A stretch of DNA of 64,000 nt, from contig CAMYAK010000001.1 in assembly GCA_947253765.1 (NCBI GenBank), positions 186,001 through 250,000 on the forward strand, written 5' to 3'. Within the stretch, counting starts at the first letter, position 1, and each line of letters opens with the position of its first letter. Position numbers and translations under genes: made by a program. The notes beneath the pieces are model-generated. The model was not told where the DNA came from. It worked only from the letters and a program-made list of their open reading frames with translations, and searched no databases. This stretch comes from an uncultured Tissierellia bacterium (GTDB lineage Bacteria > Bacillota > Clostridia > Tissierellales > Peptoniphilaceae). Shown in pieces: positions 32,952-42,428 of this stretch.

Positions 32952-34061
32952 ATGAAGATTTATCTGATGCCACAGGATTTGGTTAAACAAATTTCTATTT
33001 GTCAAAGGGCTATATCAAGTAGGACGACTATGCCCATTCTTGAGTGCATACACTTTGAAGCCGGTTCAAATGGCTTAACCTTGACAGCCACGGACCTTGA
33101 ACTTTCAATAGAAACCTTTATGCCATGCAATGTTGAAGAAGAAGGCGATATTGTAGTTCCTGCAAATATTATTGGAAATATTTTTAGGAAATTGCCGGCT
33201 GAAAAAACCTGCATTGAAGAAAAAGATAATACTTTGATCATAGATTGCGGAAAAATTCACTATAGTCTCCAATTGGCCTCAGCGGATGAATTTCCGTCCC
33301 TGCCGATTAACGATGACAGCGACATTACAACATTGAGCAATGATGACCTGATGTCTGCTATAAAAGAAACGGAATTTGCCACATCAACAGATGAGAGCAA
33401 GATTGCCCTGACAGGAATATTTTTTGAGAGAAAAGAAACTTCTGTTAAACTTGTAAGCCTTGACGGATACAGGCTTGCAGTTAGGGAAGTACCACTTGAT
33501 CCGCAAGAAAAATCCTTTACAGCCCAGGCAATTGTTCCAAAAAGGGCTTTTATAGAGCTTTCAAGGATAATACCTGAGGAAGGAAGAACAAAGATAAAAA
33601 TAATGAACGGCCATATATATTTTGAATGTGGCGGTTTTTGCATGTATTCAAGACTGATTGATAAAAAATATATCCAATATGAAGAAATAATTTCCAAGGA
33701 ATTTGTAAGTCGAATGGTCTTGAATAGAAAAGATTTCCAGGAGTCTTTGGAGAGAGCCTCACTTTTAGCCAGAGAAGAGAGGGCCAACTTAATAAAGCTG
33801 TATATTACAAAAGACTCGATAAGTATAAAGTCAAATTCTGAAATAGGTTTTGTTAATGAAGAAATAGCCTGCAGCCTGGAAGGTGAAGAGCTGAGAATAG
33901 CTTTCAATGCCAAATACCTTCTTGACGGAATAAGGGCACTTGATTGCGAGACCATAAGACTTGATATGAAAGGACCGCAGAATCCGTTAATAATTTATCC
34001 GGGCCGGGATGAGGAAAAATACTTGTACTTGGTCCTCCCGGTAAGGATTGCCGGCGAATAA
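32952..34061 (+). CDS. dnaN: DNA polymerase III beta subunit (sliding clamp)
   Basis: A 369-residue clamp of three similar domains that dimerises around DNA and holds the polymerase. It shows AISSRTTMPILECIHFEAGS and LTLTATDLELSIETFM near the start, LTGIFFERKETSVKLVSLDG YRLAVREVPL in the middle, and the C-terminal FNAKYLLDGIRALD and PLIIYPGRDEEKYLYLVLPV. A GGAGGG site precedes the ATG. It follows dnaA in the standard order. Confidence 0.96.
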   Translation: MKIYLMPQDLVKQISICQRAISSRTTMPILECIHFEAGSNGLTLTATDLELSIETFMPCNVEEEGDIVVPANIIGNIFRKLPAEKTCIEEKDNTLIIDCGKIHYSLQLASADEFPSLPINDDSDITTLSNDDLMSAIKETEFATSTDESKIALTGIFFERKETSVKLVSLDGYRLAVREVPLDPQEKSFTAQAIVPKRAFIELSRIIPEEGRTKIKIMNGHIYFECGGFCMYSRLIDKKYIQYEEIISKEFVSRMVLNRKDFQESLERASLLAREERANLIKLYITKDSISIKSNSEIGFVNEEIACSLEGEELRIAFNAKYLLDGIRALDCETIRLDMKGPQNPLIIYPGRDEEKYLYLVLPVRIAGE

Positions 34062-34069
34062 GGTAGAAA

Positions 34070-35194
34070 ATGAAGCTTTTAAACCTCAAATTGATAAATT
34101 TCAGAAATATAAAGTACCAGGAGCTTGACCTGAGTGATAGCATCAACCTATTTATAGGAGAAAATGCCCAGGGAAAGACCAATCTTTTGGAAGGCCTGTT
34201 CTATATGGCCAGGGCTAAAAGCTTCAGAAATGCGGGAGAAAAGGAACTCATAAGGCTGGGTCAAAGGTCGGCATATATAAAAGCGACAATCGAAAGAAAA
34301 GATAGACAAAAAATACTCGAGATGAAGCTTTCAATGGTCGATAAAAAAATAGTAAAAATAGACTCTTACGATATAGAGAAAAGTACAGAGTTGACAGAAC
34401 TTTTTGACCTGGTGATGTTTTCGCCTGAGGACCTCTACCTGGTAAAAGGGGGTCCATATAGGAGAAGGCTTTGGATTGATGACCTATTAACCGCAATTGA
34501 CAGCAGGTACAGCGAATATTTAAAGAAATATAACAGGGCGCTTTTTCAGAGGAATAAAAAGTTAAAAGGCCTTAAAAATTCCTGGTTTGACAAGGAAATG
34601 GATGCTCTTGACAGGATATTGGCTCAGACGGCCTTTGATGTTGAACTTTCAAGACAGGGCCTATTCAATGACTTGTTAAAATTTTTACCGGTCATACATA
34701 AGGAATTGTCGGGAAATAGGGAAAAGATAGGCCTAAAATTTCTGACAAATATACCTTTTGTGAATATAAAAAATTCTTCGGGCCGAGGTGAAAAATGGGT
34801 CAAAGAAGTTGAAAAAATCTTGCTTGACGGGAGAAAGGAAGATCTTGAAAAAGGCTACACCAATCTTGGTCCACATAGGGACGATATCCTGATGACCATA
34901 AATTCCATAGAAAGCAGAAAATTCGCTTCCCAGGGCCAGGCCAGGACCTTGGCTCTGTCTATGAAATTGGCGGAATTGAAGATATTGGAAGAAAAAAAGG
35001 GTGTAAGGCCAATTTTACTCTTGGATGATGTTTTTTCAGAGTTGGATGAAAACAGGGCCTTGTATTTGACCCGGGCGGTTAAAAACTATCAGAGCTTAAT
35101 AACGAGCAACGGTGTAGAAAATCTTGAAAAACTGACCCCATTAAAAGTTTTTAAAGTGAAGGATGGGCATTTTAAAGAGATAATAGGTGCTTAA
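34070..35194 (+). CDS. recF: DNA replication and repair protein RecF
   Basis: A 374-residue ABC-type ATPase that loads RecA at single-strand gaps. Walker A is FIGENAQGKTNLLEGLFYMA, the signature region is FASQGQARTLALSMKLAEL and Walker B is PILLLDDVFSELDENR. It starts eight bases after dnaN. The small S4-domain gene (yaaA/rlbA) often found between dnaN and recF in Bacilli is absent. Confidence 0.95.
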   Translation: MKLLNLKLINFRNIKYQELDLSDSINLFIGENAQGKTNLLEGLFYMARAKSFRNAGEKELIRLGQRSAYIKATIERKDRQKILEMKLSMVDKKIVKIDSYDIEKSTELTELFDLVMFSPEDLYLVKGGPYRRRLWIDDLLTAIDSRYSEYLKKYNRALFQRNKKLKGLKNSWFDKEMDALDRILAQTAFDVELSRQGLFNDLLKFLPVIHKELSGNREKIGLKFLTNIPFVNIKNSSGRGEKWVKEVEKILLDGRKEDLEKGYTNLGPHRDDILMTINSIESRKFASQGQARTLALSMKLAELKILEEKKGVRPILLLDDVFSELDENRALYLTRAVKNYQSLITSNGVENLEKLTPLKVFKVKDGHFKEIIGA

Positions 35195-35300
35195 ATTTTG
35201 GCAAGGCTCAGTTTTAGGATAAAATACAGTTTGGTGAAAAGTAATTAAGGGCAATCCGGCCTTTGTATAAATAAAGAAATGTTGAGAGGGAAAGGTTAGT

Positions 35301-37214
35301 ATGGCAGAAAATAAACAAAATTATGGCGAGTCCAATATCAGGGTTTTGGAAGGACTTGAAGCCGTAAGAGTTCGTCCCGGAATGTACATAGGATCAACAG
35401 ATGACAGGGGTTTACACCACCTGGTTTACGAGGTCGTTGACAACTCGGTTGATGAGGCCATGGCAGGTCGCTGTGACCACATAAAAATAGTTATATCAAA
35501 AGACGGTTCGTGCACGGTTAGCGATAACGGATCGGGAATTCCTGTTGAGAAGCACCACCAGACAGGAAAATCAACGCTTGAGACGGTTTTGACAATCCTC
35601 CACGCAGGCGGAAAATTCGATTCCAAGGCCTATAAATTTTCAGGAGGTCTTCACGGTGTAGGTGTTTCTGTAGTTAACGCCCTATCAAAGAGATTGGAAG
35701 CCACCGTTTGCAGGGACGGATATGAATATAGCCAAGCTTTTGAGTATGGAAAAGCGGTCAGCGAACTAAAGCGGGGTAAAAAGACAAACAAAACCGGGAC
35801 TATGATCAAGTTTTACCCGGATGATTCAATATTTGAGACAGTTATTTTTGACAAGCCGACCTTGGAAAAGCGTTTTAGGGAGATGGCATTTTTAAATGCC
35901 GGAATAAACTTTCACATTGTTGATGAGAGAGACGGAACTGACGAAGAGTACAGGTACAAGGGCGGAATAGCTGAGTTTATAAAGTTTTTAAATAGGAACA
36001 AGGATCCTTTACATAAGGAGATACTGCACTTTGAAGGTGAGCAGGACGGGGTTGTTGTTGATGTGGCTATGCAATATACCGATGGATATTCAGAAAATGT
36101 CCTGGCCTTTGCCAATAACGTCTTGACTCCTGAGGGCGGTACACATTTAACCGGATTCAGGTCAGCCCTCACAAAGAACTTAAATGACTATGGGAGAAAC
36201 TATAATTTAATAAAAGAAAAGGATGAGAATCTCTCAGGCGAAGATGCAAGAGAGGGAATTACAGCAGTTGTATGTGTAAAGCTTTCAAACCCCCAATTTG
36301 AAGGTCAGACCAAGAGCAAGCTTGGCAACAGTGAAATCAGAGGGATTGTAGATGCCTTCTTTACAGAGCATTTTGCTACATATTTGGAAGAACATCCAAA
36401 AACTGCAAGGCTAATAATCGGAAAGACCTTAGCTTCTCAAAAAGCCCGCCATGCAGCCAGAAAAGCCAGGGACCTGACCAGAAAGAGGTCAATACTCGAC
36501 AATACGACTTTGCCCGGAAAATTGGCAGATTGTCAGTCAACGGACATAATGGAGAATGAAATCTTCCTGGTTGAGGGAGATTCAGCCGGCGGCTCTGCAA
36601 AGACCGGAAGGGACAATAAGACCCAGGCAATATTGCCGCTAAGAGGAAAAATATTGAATGTAGAGAAGGCCTCAATAAACCATATTCTTTCCTATGAAGA
36701 AATAAAATCCATGATCACGGCTTTCGGCACAGGCATAGGCGAACAATTCGACATAAGCAAGTTAAGATACGGCAAGATCATAATAATGACCGATGCCGAC
36801 GTCGACGGGGCCCACATAAGGACCCTGCTCCTGACATTTTTCTACCGCTACCTAAAACCGCTCATAGATGAGGGTCATATTTTTGTTGCACAGCCGCCTT
36901 TGTATAGGGTTGTAAAAGGAGGCAAGGAGCGCTATGCCTATGATGACAAGGAATTGGAACTGATACTAAAGGATTCTCCTGAGGGTTCATATAAATTAAA
37001 CAGGTATAAGGGTCTTGGTGAGATGAATGATTACCAGCTCTGGGAGACGACAATGAATCCTGAGAGCAGGGTTTTACTCCAGGTTAAAGAGGATCCGGAA
37101 TCGACCACGGCTGATGATACTTTCTCCTTGTTAATGGGAAATAAGGTTGAGCCGAGAAGAGAATTTATCGTCAAGAACGCCAAGTTGGCGGAACACATAG
37201 ATACTATAGGTTAG
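35301..37214 (+). CDS. gyrB: DNA gyrase subunit B
   Basis: A 637-residue ATPase subunit of DNA gyrase. GHKL ATP site: LHHLVYEVVDNSVDEAMAGR and GSGIPVEKH, then GGKFDSKAYKFSGGLHGVGV. The TOPRIM part contains FLVEGDSAGGSAKTGRDNKT and IIIMTDADVDGAHIRTLLLT. The C-terminal region ends with KYKGLGEMN-like RYKGLGEMNDYQLWETTMNP. With GyrA it introduces negative supercoils. It is preceded by GAGGGAAAGG at good spacing. Confidence 0.96.
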   Translation: MAENKQNYGESNIRVLEGLEAVRVRPGMYIGSTDDRGLHHLVYEVVDNSVDEAMAGRCDHIKIVISKDGSCTVSDNGSGIPVEKHHQTGKSTLETVLTILHAGGKFDSKAYKFSGGLHGVGVSVVNALSKRLEATVCRDGYEYSQAFEYGKAVSELKRGKKTNKTGTMIKFYPDDSIFETVIFDKPTLEKRFREMAFLNAGINFHIVDERDGTDEEYRYKGGIAEFIKFLNRNKDPLHKEILHFEGEQDGVVVDVAMQYTDGYSENVLAFANNVLTPEGGTHLTGFRSALTKNLNDYGRNYNLIKEKDENLSGEDAREGITAVVCVKLSNPQFEGQTKSKLGNSEIRGIVDAFFTEHFATYLEEHPKTARLIIGKTLASQKARHAARKARDLTRKRSILDNTTLPGKLADCQSTDIMENEIFLVEGDSAGGSAKTGRDNKTQAILPLRGKILNVEKASINHILSYEEIKSMITAFGTGIGEQFDISKLRYGKIIIMTDADVDGAHIRTLLLTFFYRYLKPLIDEGHIFVAQPPLYRVVKGGKERYAYDDKELELILKDSPEGSYKLNRYKGLGEMNDYQLWETTMNPESRVLLQVKEDPESTTADDTFSLLMGNKVEPRREFIVKNAKLAEHIDTIG

Positions 37215-37224
37215 TGAGGTCAAT

Positions 37225-39681
37225 ATGGCAGAAGAACACATCAAAAATGATAGCAGCGTAATGAAAGCCGACCTTGAGCATGTGATGAGGTCCTCTTATC
37301 TGGACTACTCAATGTCGGTAATTGTGGGCAGGGCCCTGCCTGATGTCAGGGACGGATTGAAGCCTGTTCATAGAAGGATACTCTACGGTATGAGCATTTT
37401 GGGACTTACACCCGATAAGCCATACAGGAAATCCGCAAGGCTTGTCGGCGATGTAATGGGTCGTTTCCATCCACACGGAGATTCGGCAATCTATGATGCC
37501 GTAGTAAGAATGGCCCAGCCATTTAATACAAGATATCCGCTTGCCGATGGTCAAGGCAACTTCGGTTCCGTTGACGGTGACGGGGCTGCGGCCATGAGAT
37601 ATACCGAAATCAGGATGAGCAAGCTGGCCCAGGAAATGCTCAGGGACATAAAAAAAGACACGGTTGATTTCCAGCCCAACTTCGACGAGGAAGAGGAAGA
37701 GCCTGTAATCCTGCCATCAAGGTTCCCACAACTTTTGGTAAACGGAACTTCGGGAATTGCCGTAGGTATGGCTACCAATATGGCTCCCCACAACCTGAAA
37801 GAGAGTATTGATGCCTGTATAGCATACATGAACAACCCGGATATTGAGCTTAATGATTTGATGAAAATAATTCCGGGACCCGACTTCCCGACCGGGGGTC
37901 ATATTATGGGGAAAAGGGAAATAAAGCGGGCCTATAAAACAGGTAGGGGCAAGCTTAAACTCAGGGCTGTTGCCAGGATTGAAAATGTAAAAAACAGGAA
38001 CCGCATAGTTATAACGGAAATTCCCTACCAGGTTAATAAGGCAAACCTGATCAAAAAGATTGCCGACTTGGTCAGGGATAAGAGATTGGAAGGAATCTCG
38101 GATATTCGAGACGATACTAACAGGACGGGCATGAGGATAGTTATAGACCTCAAGAGAGATGCCATAGCGAAAGTCGTCCTGAACAATCTCTTCAAGTATA
38201 CGCAGATGGAGGTAACCTTCGGGATTATTAACCTTGCCCTGGTTGACGGCCAGCCCCGTATACTTTCTTTAAAAGATATTATCAAGAACTACATCCTTCA
38301 CCAGGAGGAAGTGGTGACCAGGAGGACCAAGTTCGACCTGGATAAGGCTGAAAAGAGGGCCCATATAGTTGAGGGCCTAAGAATAGCAATCGATAATATT
38401 GACGAAATAATCAAGATAATAAGATCTTCATATGATGATAATGAAATTAAGGCCATATTCCTTAAGAAATACGGGCTTGATGATCCCCAGAGCCAGGCCA
38501 TTTTGGACATGAGACTCAAGAGACTGTCAGGACTTGAGAGGGAAAAACTTGACCAGGAATATGAAGATTTAATAAAACAAATCGCCTACTTCAAAGAAAT
38601 ATTGGGAAGCGAAAGAAAACTTTATCAGGTTATTGAGGAAGAATTAGTTGAGATCAGGGATAAATACGGGGATGAGAGAAGGTCAAAGATTATGCCTGAA
38701 GCCGACGAAATTTCCATTGAAGACCTGATTAAGGAAGAAGATATAGTTATATCCATGACCAAGAGAGGCTATATAAAGAGGACCCCGGCCAGCGACTACA
38801 AGGTCCAGCAAAGGGGAGGCAAGGGAATCAGAGGTATGACCACCAAGGATGATGACTATGTTCAGCACCTCTTTGTTGTTTCAACCCACGACACAATCCT
38901 CTTCTTTACAAATAAGGGAAGGGCTTTCAGCCTTAATGCCTATGAAATTCCCGAAGGCGGTAGGATTGCAAGGGGCCAGGCCATTATAAATCTCCTCCAG
39001 CTCGAGCCGGGCGAAGAGGTTGAGGCTATGTACCCATTCATGGAAGACCATGTAGATGATATGAACTTTATCTTTGCAACGGCCAAGGGTCTGATTAAAA
39101 AGTGCCGTCTGTCCAACTTTGCCAATGTCAGGGCAAGCGGTCTGAGGGCTATAAGTCTCCAGGACGATGATGAGCTCATGGTTGTAAGAATTGCCGGAGA
39201 CAAGGACGAGGCCATGATGGCCACTGAAAAGGGAATGTCAATAAGATTCAGCCTTGACGAAGTAAGACCCATAGGCAGGAACGGTATGGGCGTCAAAGGT
39301 ATAGGCCTGAATTCCGACGATAAAGTTATAGACATGGATATTATTGCTGAAAATAATTATCTCCTGACAATCACCTCGGGCGGTTACGGTAAGAAAACCT
39401 TAATTGATCACTACACAAGCCAAAAGAGGGGCGGTAAGGGGATTAAGACTTATAAGATCACCAAAAAAACCGGAAAAATGGTTTCAGCCATGTTGGTTTC
39501 AAAGGACGACGAGATCCTGCTTATGAGCCAGGCCAGCGACCTTATCAGGTTGAACGTTGCAGATGTCAATACTCTTGGAAGGGCGACCCAAGGGGTCAAA
39601 CTGAAAAATGTAAAAGGTGAGGAAGACCGGATAGTTGCTGCGGCAAAATACATGGACTCTTACGATTCTGAAGAGAAATAG
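37225..39681 (+). CDS. gyrA: DNA gyrase subunit A
   Basis: An 818-residue DNA-cleaving subunit of gyrase. The breakage domain holds YLDYSMSVIVGRALPDVRDG and the catalytic-tyrosine block AAAMRYTEIRMSKLA. The quinolone-resistance region reads GRFHPHGDSAIYDAVVRMAQ, with the serine and aspartate of sensitive enzymes. The C-terminal six-bladed part includes the GyrA box QRGGKGI at two places (QQRGGKGIRGM and QKRGGKGIKTY). It follows gyrB by ten bases and is closed by a strong terminator. Confidence 0.96.
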   Translation: MAEEHIKNDSSVMKADLEHVMRSSYLDYSMSVIVGRALPDVRDGLKPVHRRILYGMSILGLTPDKPYRKSARLVGDVMGRFHPHGDSAIYDAVVRMAQPFNTRYPLADGQGNFGSVDGDGAAAMRYTEIRMSKLAQEMLRDIKKDTVDFQPNFDEEEEEPVILPSRFPQLLVNGTSGIAVGMATNMAPHNLKESIDACIAYMNNPDIELNDLMKIIPGPDFPTGGHIMGKREIKRAYKTGRGKLKLRAVARIENVKNRNRIVITEIPYQVNKANLIKKIADLVRDKRLEGISDIRDDTNRTGMRIVIDLKRDAIAKVVLNNLFKYTQMEVTFGIINLALVDGQPRILSLKDIIKNYILHQEEVVTRRTKFDLDKAEKRAHIVEGLRIAIDNIDEIIKIIRSSYDDNEIKAIFLKKYGLDDPQSQAILDMRLKRLSGLEREKLDQEYEDLIKQIAYFKEILGSERKLYQVIEEELVEIRDKYGDERRSKIMPEADEISIEDLIKEEDIVISMTKRGYIKRTPASDYKVQQRGGKGIRGMTTKDDDYVQHLFVVSTHDTILFFTNKGRAFSLNAYEIPEGGRIARGQAIINLLQLEPGEEVEAMYPFMEDHVDDMNFIFATAKGLIKKCRLSNFANVRASGLRAISLQDDDELMVVRIAGDKDEAMMATEKGMSIRFSLDEVRPIGRNGMGVKGIGLNSDDKVIDMDIIAENNYLLTITSGGYGKKTLIDHYTSQKRGGKGIKTYKITKKTGKMVSAMLVSKDDEILLMSQASDLIRLNVADVNTLGRATQGVKLKNVKGEEDRIVAAAKYMDSYDSEEK

Positions 39682-39686
39682 GATTA

Positions 39687-39723
39687 TTTTTGGCCGAGGA
39701 CCTTCTAAGTTCCCGGCCAAAAA
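39687..39723 (+). terminator. terminator after gyrA
   Basis: TTTTTGGCCG and CGGCCAAAAA pair around a 17-base loop, close behind the gyrA stop. It separates the gyrase genes from the sigma-factor module. Confidence 0.75.
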
Positions 39724-39756
39724 TTTACAATCTTTTATTGAAAGAGAGGTAGAAAA

Positions 39757-40068
39757 ATGCCATTTCACATTAATATTCTTGATAAAGGTGATTTTTTAAA
39801 GGTAGGTTTAAAAGGGGATTTGGATATTAATTCTTCACCTAAAATGTCAAGTGAGCTTGGAGAGTTTTACTCAAAATCCCCTAAAAACATAATAATTGAC
39901 TTTGAAGAATTGGATTATCTGGATTCCACAGGCCTCGGGGCCCTCATGTCTATATATAAAAAAGCGAAGATGGATGATAATGAGATCAAGATCATTAACG
40001 CCAGGCAGAATATAAAAAAGCTCTTTTATATAACTGACCTGGACCGTGAATTTAACTTGGAGGATTAG
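39757..40068 (+). CDS. anti-sigma factor antagonist (STAS domain, RsbV-like)
   Basis: A 103-residue STAS-domain protein. The conserved phosphorylation block reads IDFEELDYLDSTGLGALMSI, with the serine of D-S-T-G-L at the regulated position. In RsbV/SpoIIAA systems the unphosphorylated form binds the anti-sigma factor and frees the sigma factor. The next gene encodes the matching anti-sigma protein and overlaps or abuts it. AGAGAGG precedes the ATG. Confidence 0.85.
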   Translation: MPFHINILDKGDFLKVGLKGDLDINSSPKMSSELGEFYSKSPKNIIIDFEELDYLDSTGLGALMSIYKKAKMDDNEIKIINARQNIKKLFYITDLDREFNLED

Positions 40069-40069
40069 C

Positions 40070-40399
40070 ATGGAAACAGTAAAATTATTGATTCCCTCAG
40101 ATCCTCAATATGTTACAACCCTCAGATTGGTAGCCGCATCCATTGCCAGAAAGATGAATTTCGACATAGATGTCATTGAGGATATAAGGGTTTGTGTCTC
40201 GGAAGCCGTCAATTATCTCTTTCCAATAAATAAACAGATTGAGATCGCCTTTGACGAGAGTGAGGACGCCCTTAAAGTGATTATTAAGGCGGGCAAGACC
40301 GACGATGAGGGTTCTGACTTGCACAGGATGATTCTTGAAAGTTTGATGGATGAAGTTGATGATTTTGAAGGCGGGCTCACTTTAATAAAGAGACGCTGA
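40070..40399 (+). CDS. anti-sigma factor, short RsbW-like
   Basis: A 109-residue protein. The N-box region DVIEDIRVCVSEAVNYLF matches the E-x-x-x-N helix of RsbW/SpoIIAB kinases, and the end ILESLMDEVDDFEGGLTLIK matches their last helix and strand. The glycine-rich ATP-lid boxes normally found between them (D-x-G-x-G and G-x-G-L) are missing: the sequence goes VIIKAGKTDDEGSDLHRMIL. Family members are usually 135-150 residues. It may bind the sigma factor but phosphorylate poorly or not at all. The ATG at 40070 has GGAGG upstream; the frame extends a little further into the antagonist gene. Confidence 0.7.
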   Translation: METVKLLIPSDPQYVTTLRLVAASIARKMNFDIDVIEDIRVCVSEAVNYLFPINKQIEIAFDESEDALKVIIKAGKTDDEGSDLHRMILESLMDEVDDFEGGLTLIKRR

Positions 40400-40409
40400 A
40401 GGAGCTTCC

Positions 40410-41234
40410 ATGGCTAAAGCTAAAGATAAAAAGGTGAAAGCTGATAATTTGCGGGATGAAAAAGAGAGACAGGAATTTATTGACCTCCGCAAGACCGGCG
40501 ACCTTGAACTCAGAAACAAGATAATTACCGACCACCTTTATATAGCGGAAATATTGGCAAAAAAATATGCTAACAGGGGGATAGAGTACGATGATCTTTT
40601 CCAGGTGGCTTCAATGGGGCTTGTTTTTGCTGTCGACCGCTTTGACGTATCCAAGGGTTATAAATTTTCATCCTTTGCCACACCCACAATAGTTGGAGAA
40701 ATAAAGAGGTATTTCAGGGATAAGGGCTGGGTGATCAGGGTGCCGAGGAGGATACAGGAACTGTCAAAGCAGGTGAATATGGTAAAGACCGGCCTGGCCC
40801 AGGAACTCCAAAAACAGCCGACTGTTGACGATATAGCAGAAAGGCTGGGCGTGAGCGTTGAGGAAGTTTTGGAAACCATGGAGGCTTCAAAGGTTTATTC
40901 GCCTCAATCATTGGACAAGACCTTCGATACCAATGCTGAGGACAATGATTCAAGCCTGGGAGATATTATAGGCTATGAGGATGAGAGTTTTGCAGATATA
41001 GATTTTGAGGACCTGGTGAAGAGGCTGACTGAAAATCTGAATGAGGTGGAGAAGAAGATTTTCTACTATCGTTTCTTTGAAAAAAGAACACAGATTTCTA
41101 TTGCCGATGAGCTGGGGGTTTCACAAATGACAATTTCCCGGCTTGAAAAGAAGATCATAAAGAAATCCCGCAAGGCTTTGAATATTAAGCCCGGTAAGAA
41201 AAAACACACAAATTTGACCGGAAAGGCGAAATAA
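40410..41234 (+). CDS. RNA polymerase sigma factor, SigB/SigF/SigG type
   Basis: A 274-residue sigma-70-family factor with region 2 (LRNKIITDHLYIAEILAKKY, EYDDLFQVASMGLVFAVDRF, KFSSFATPTIVGEIKRYFRD and KGWVIRVPRRIQEL), region 3 and region 4 (QISIADELGVSQMTISRLEK). This is the pattern of the SigB/SigF/SigG group. The N-terminal ~20 residues are lysine-rich. Together with the two genes before it this forms a partner-switching module. As no sporulation genes are seen, a SigB-like stress role is more likely than a spore role. GGAG precedes the ATG. Confidence 0.88.
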   Translation: MAKAKDKKVKADNLRDEKERQEFIDLRKTGDLELRNKIITDHLYIAEILAKKYANRGIEYDDLFQVASMGLVFAVDRFDVSKGYKFSSFATPTIVGEIKRYFRDKGWVIRVPRRIQELSKQVNMVKTGLAQELQKQPTVDDIAERLGVSVEEVLETMEASKVYSPQSLDKTFDTNAEDNDSSLGDIIGYEDESFADIDFEDLVKRLTENLNEVEKKIFYYRFFEKRTQISIADELGVSQMTISRLEKKIIKKSRKALNIKPGKKKHTNLTGKAK

Positions 41235-42418
41235 TGGATCATAGCGCTAAAGAAGAAAGGGAATTAATAGACCTTTTTGATAAGGACGGCACTTGGATTA
41301 AAAAGCAGATGAGGGGAGAGACCATCCCCAGGGGGCTCTACAGTAACCTGGTCTGTGTTTTTGTGATCAACAGCCGCAATGAAGTTTTGCTAACGCAGAG
41401 GGCTTACAGCAAGACCTGGTCCGGCTTGTGGGAAAATACAGGCGGAGCAGTAAGCCACGGAGAAAATCCCCGAAGTGCGGCTAAGAGAGAGCTTTTCGAG
41501 GAAACAGGAATTTCCTGCAATGGAGAGGACTTGGTCTACTTAGGAAAACTCCTGACAACAAACAGGTGCTCATGGATGCACGGATATTTTTTATCGGTTA
41601 ATAAGATTGAAAAAATCCGCCTTCAGGAAGGCGAAACCATTAATGCTAAGTGGGTCCCCTTAGATTTTTCCCTGACCCTTGATGAATCGCTGGCCTTTCC
41701 TGTCAGATATAGGTTTATATATTTCTGGCAGCAGCTCCAATCTTTTTCTTCGGTTGAAAGGACGGAACCCTGGTTGAAGTGGGCCAAGGATTTGAGGGCT
41801 TGCGCCCAAGAAGGCCTGGAATACAGCAAGGACCCGTTCGACCTTGAGAGATTTAAAAGGATGTCTGACCTTAGTCTAGAGATCCTTTCATATAAAACCG
41901 GGATTTCAAGCAGTAAAATTCTAGGTCTTTTTGCTAATGAAAAAGGCTACCAAACGCCTAAGATTGTATGCAGAACGGCTGTATTTCATGAGAACAGGAT
42001 TTTGTTAGTCCGGGAAAGAACCAACGGACTATGGTCCCTTCCGGGCGGCTGGTGCGATATAGGGATATCCCTTAAGGAAAACGCAAAGAAAGAGTGTTTT
42101 GAAGAGGCCGGTATTGATGTCGAGATCGGGAAGCTGGTCCGCATTGACAACAGGTCTTACCACAAGGAATATAAAAATGTCCTTCCCTATGAGATATATA
42201 ATTGCTACATGCTGGGGACCTATCCTAAGATCGGTCACATTGATGAAAAGGGTGTGGAAAAGCTCGTTGACTTTAAGAGCAACATTGAAACTTCGGATGC
42301 CGGATTTTTCCCCATCGACAAGCTCCCGGAGCTTTCAACAGGAAGAGTTACGGAAGAGGCCTTAGAGCAGTGCTACGAGGCTCATAAATCTGATAAATGG
42401 GAAAGCTTACTTGATTAG
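41234..42418 (+). CDS. double NUDIX protein: isopentenyl-isomerase-like plus YjhB-like
   Basis: A 394-residue protein with two NUDIX domains. The first (residues ~1-160) resembles isopentenyl-diphosphate isomerase/hydrolases: VLLTQRAYSKTWSGLWENTG followed by the full box GGAVSHGENPRSAAKRELFEETGI. The linker KWAKDLRACAQEGLEYSKDP is the N-terminal domain of YjhB-like ADP-ribose-type pyrophosphatases. The second domain has GLWSLPGGWCDIGISLKENA then KKECFEEAGIDV; compared with the consensus box, a glutamate and an arginine are replaced, which is normal for the YjhB branch. The start overlaps the sigma-factor stop by one base. Substrates unknown. Confidence 0.82.
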   Translation: MDHSAKEERELIDLFDKDGTWIKKQMRGETIPRGLYSNLVCVFVINSRNEVLLTQRAYSKTWSGLWENTGGAVSHGENPRSAAKRELFEETGISCNGEDLVYLGKLLTTNRCSWMHGYFLSVNKIEKIRLQEGETINAKWVPLDFSLTLDESLAFPVRYRFIYFWQQLQSFSSVERTEPWLKWAKDLRACAQEGLEYSKDPFDLERFKRMSDLSLEILSYKTGISSSKILGLFANEKGYQTPKIVCRTAVFHENRILLVRERTNGLWSLPGGWCDIGISLKENAKKECFEEAGIDVEIGKLVRIDNRSYHKEYKNVLPYEIYNCYMLGTYPKIGHIDEKGVEKLVDFKSNIETSDAGFFPIDKLPELSTGRVTEEALEQCYEAHKSDKWESLLD

Positions 42419-42428
42419 GAGGTAGGTC

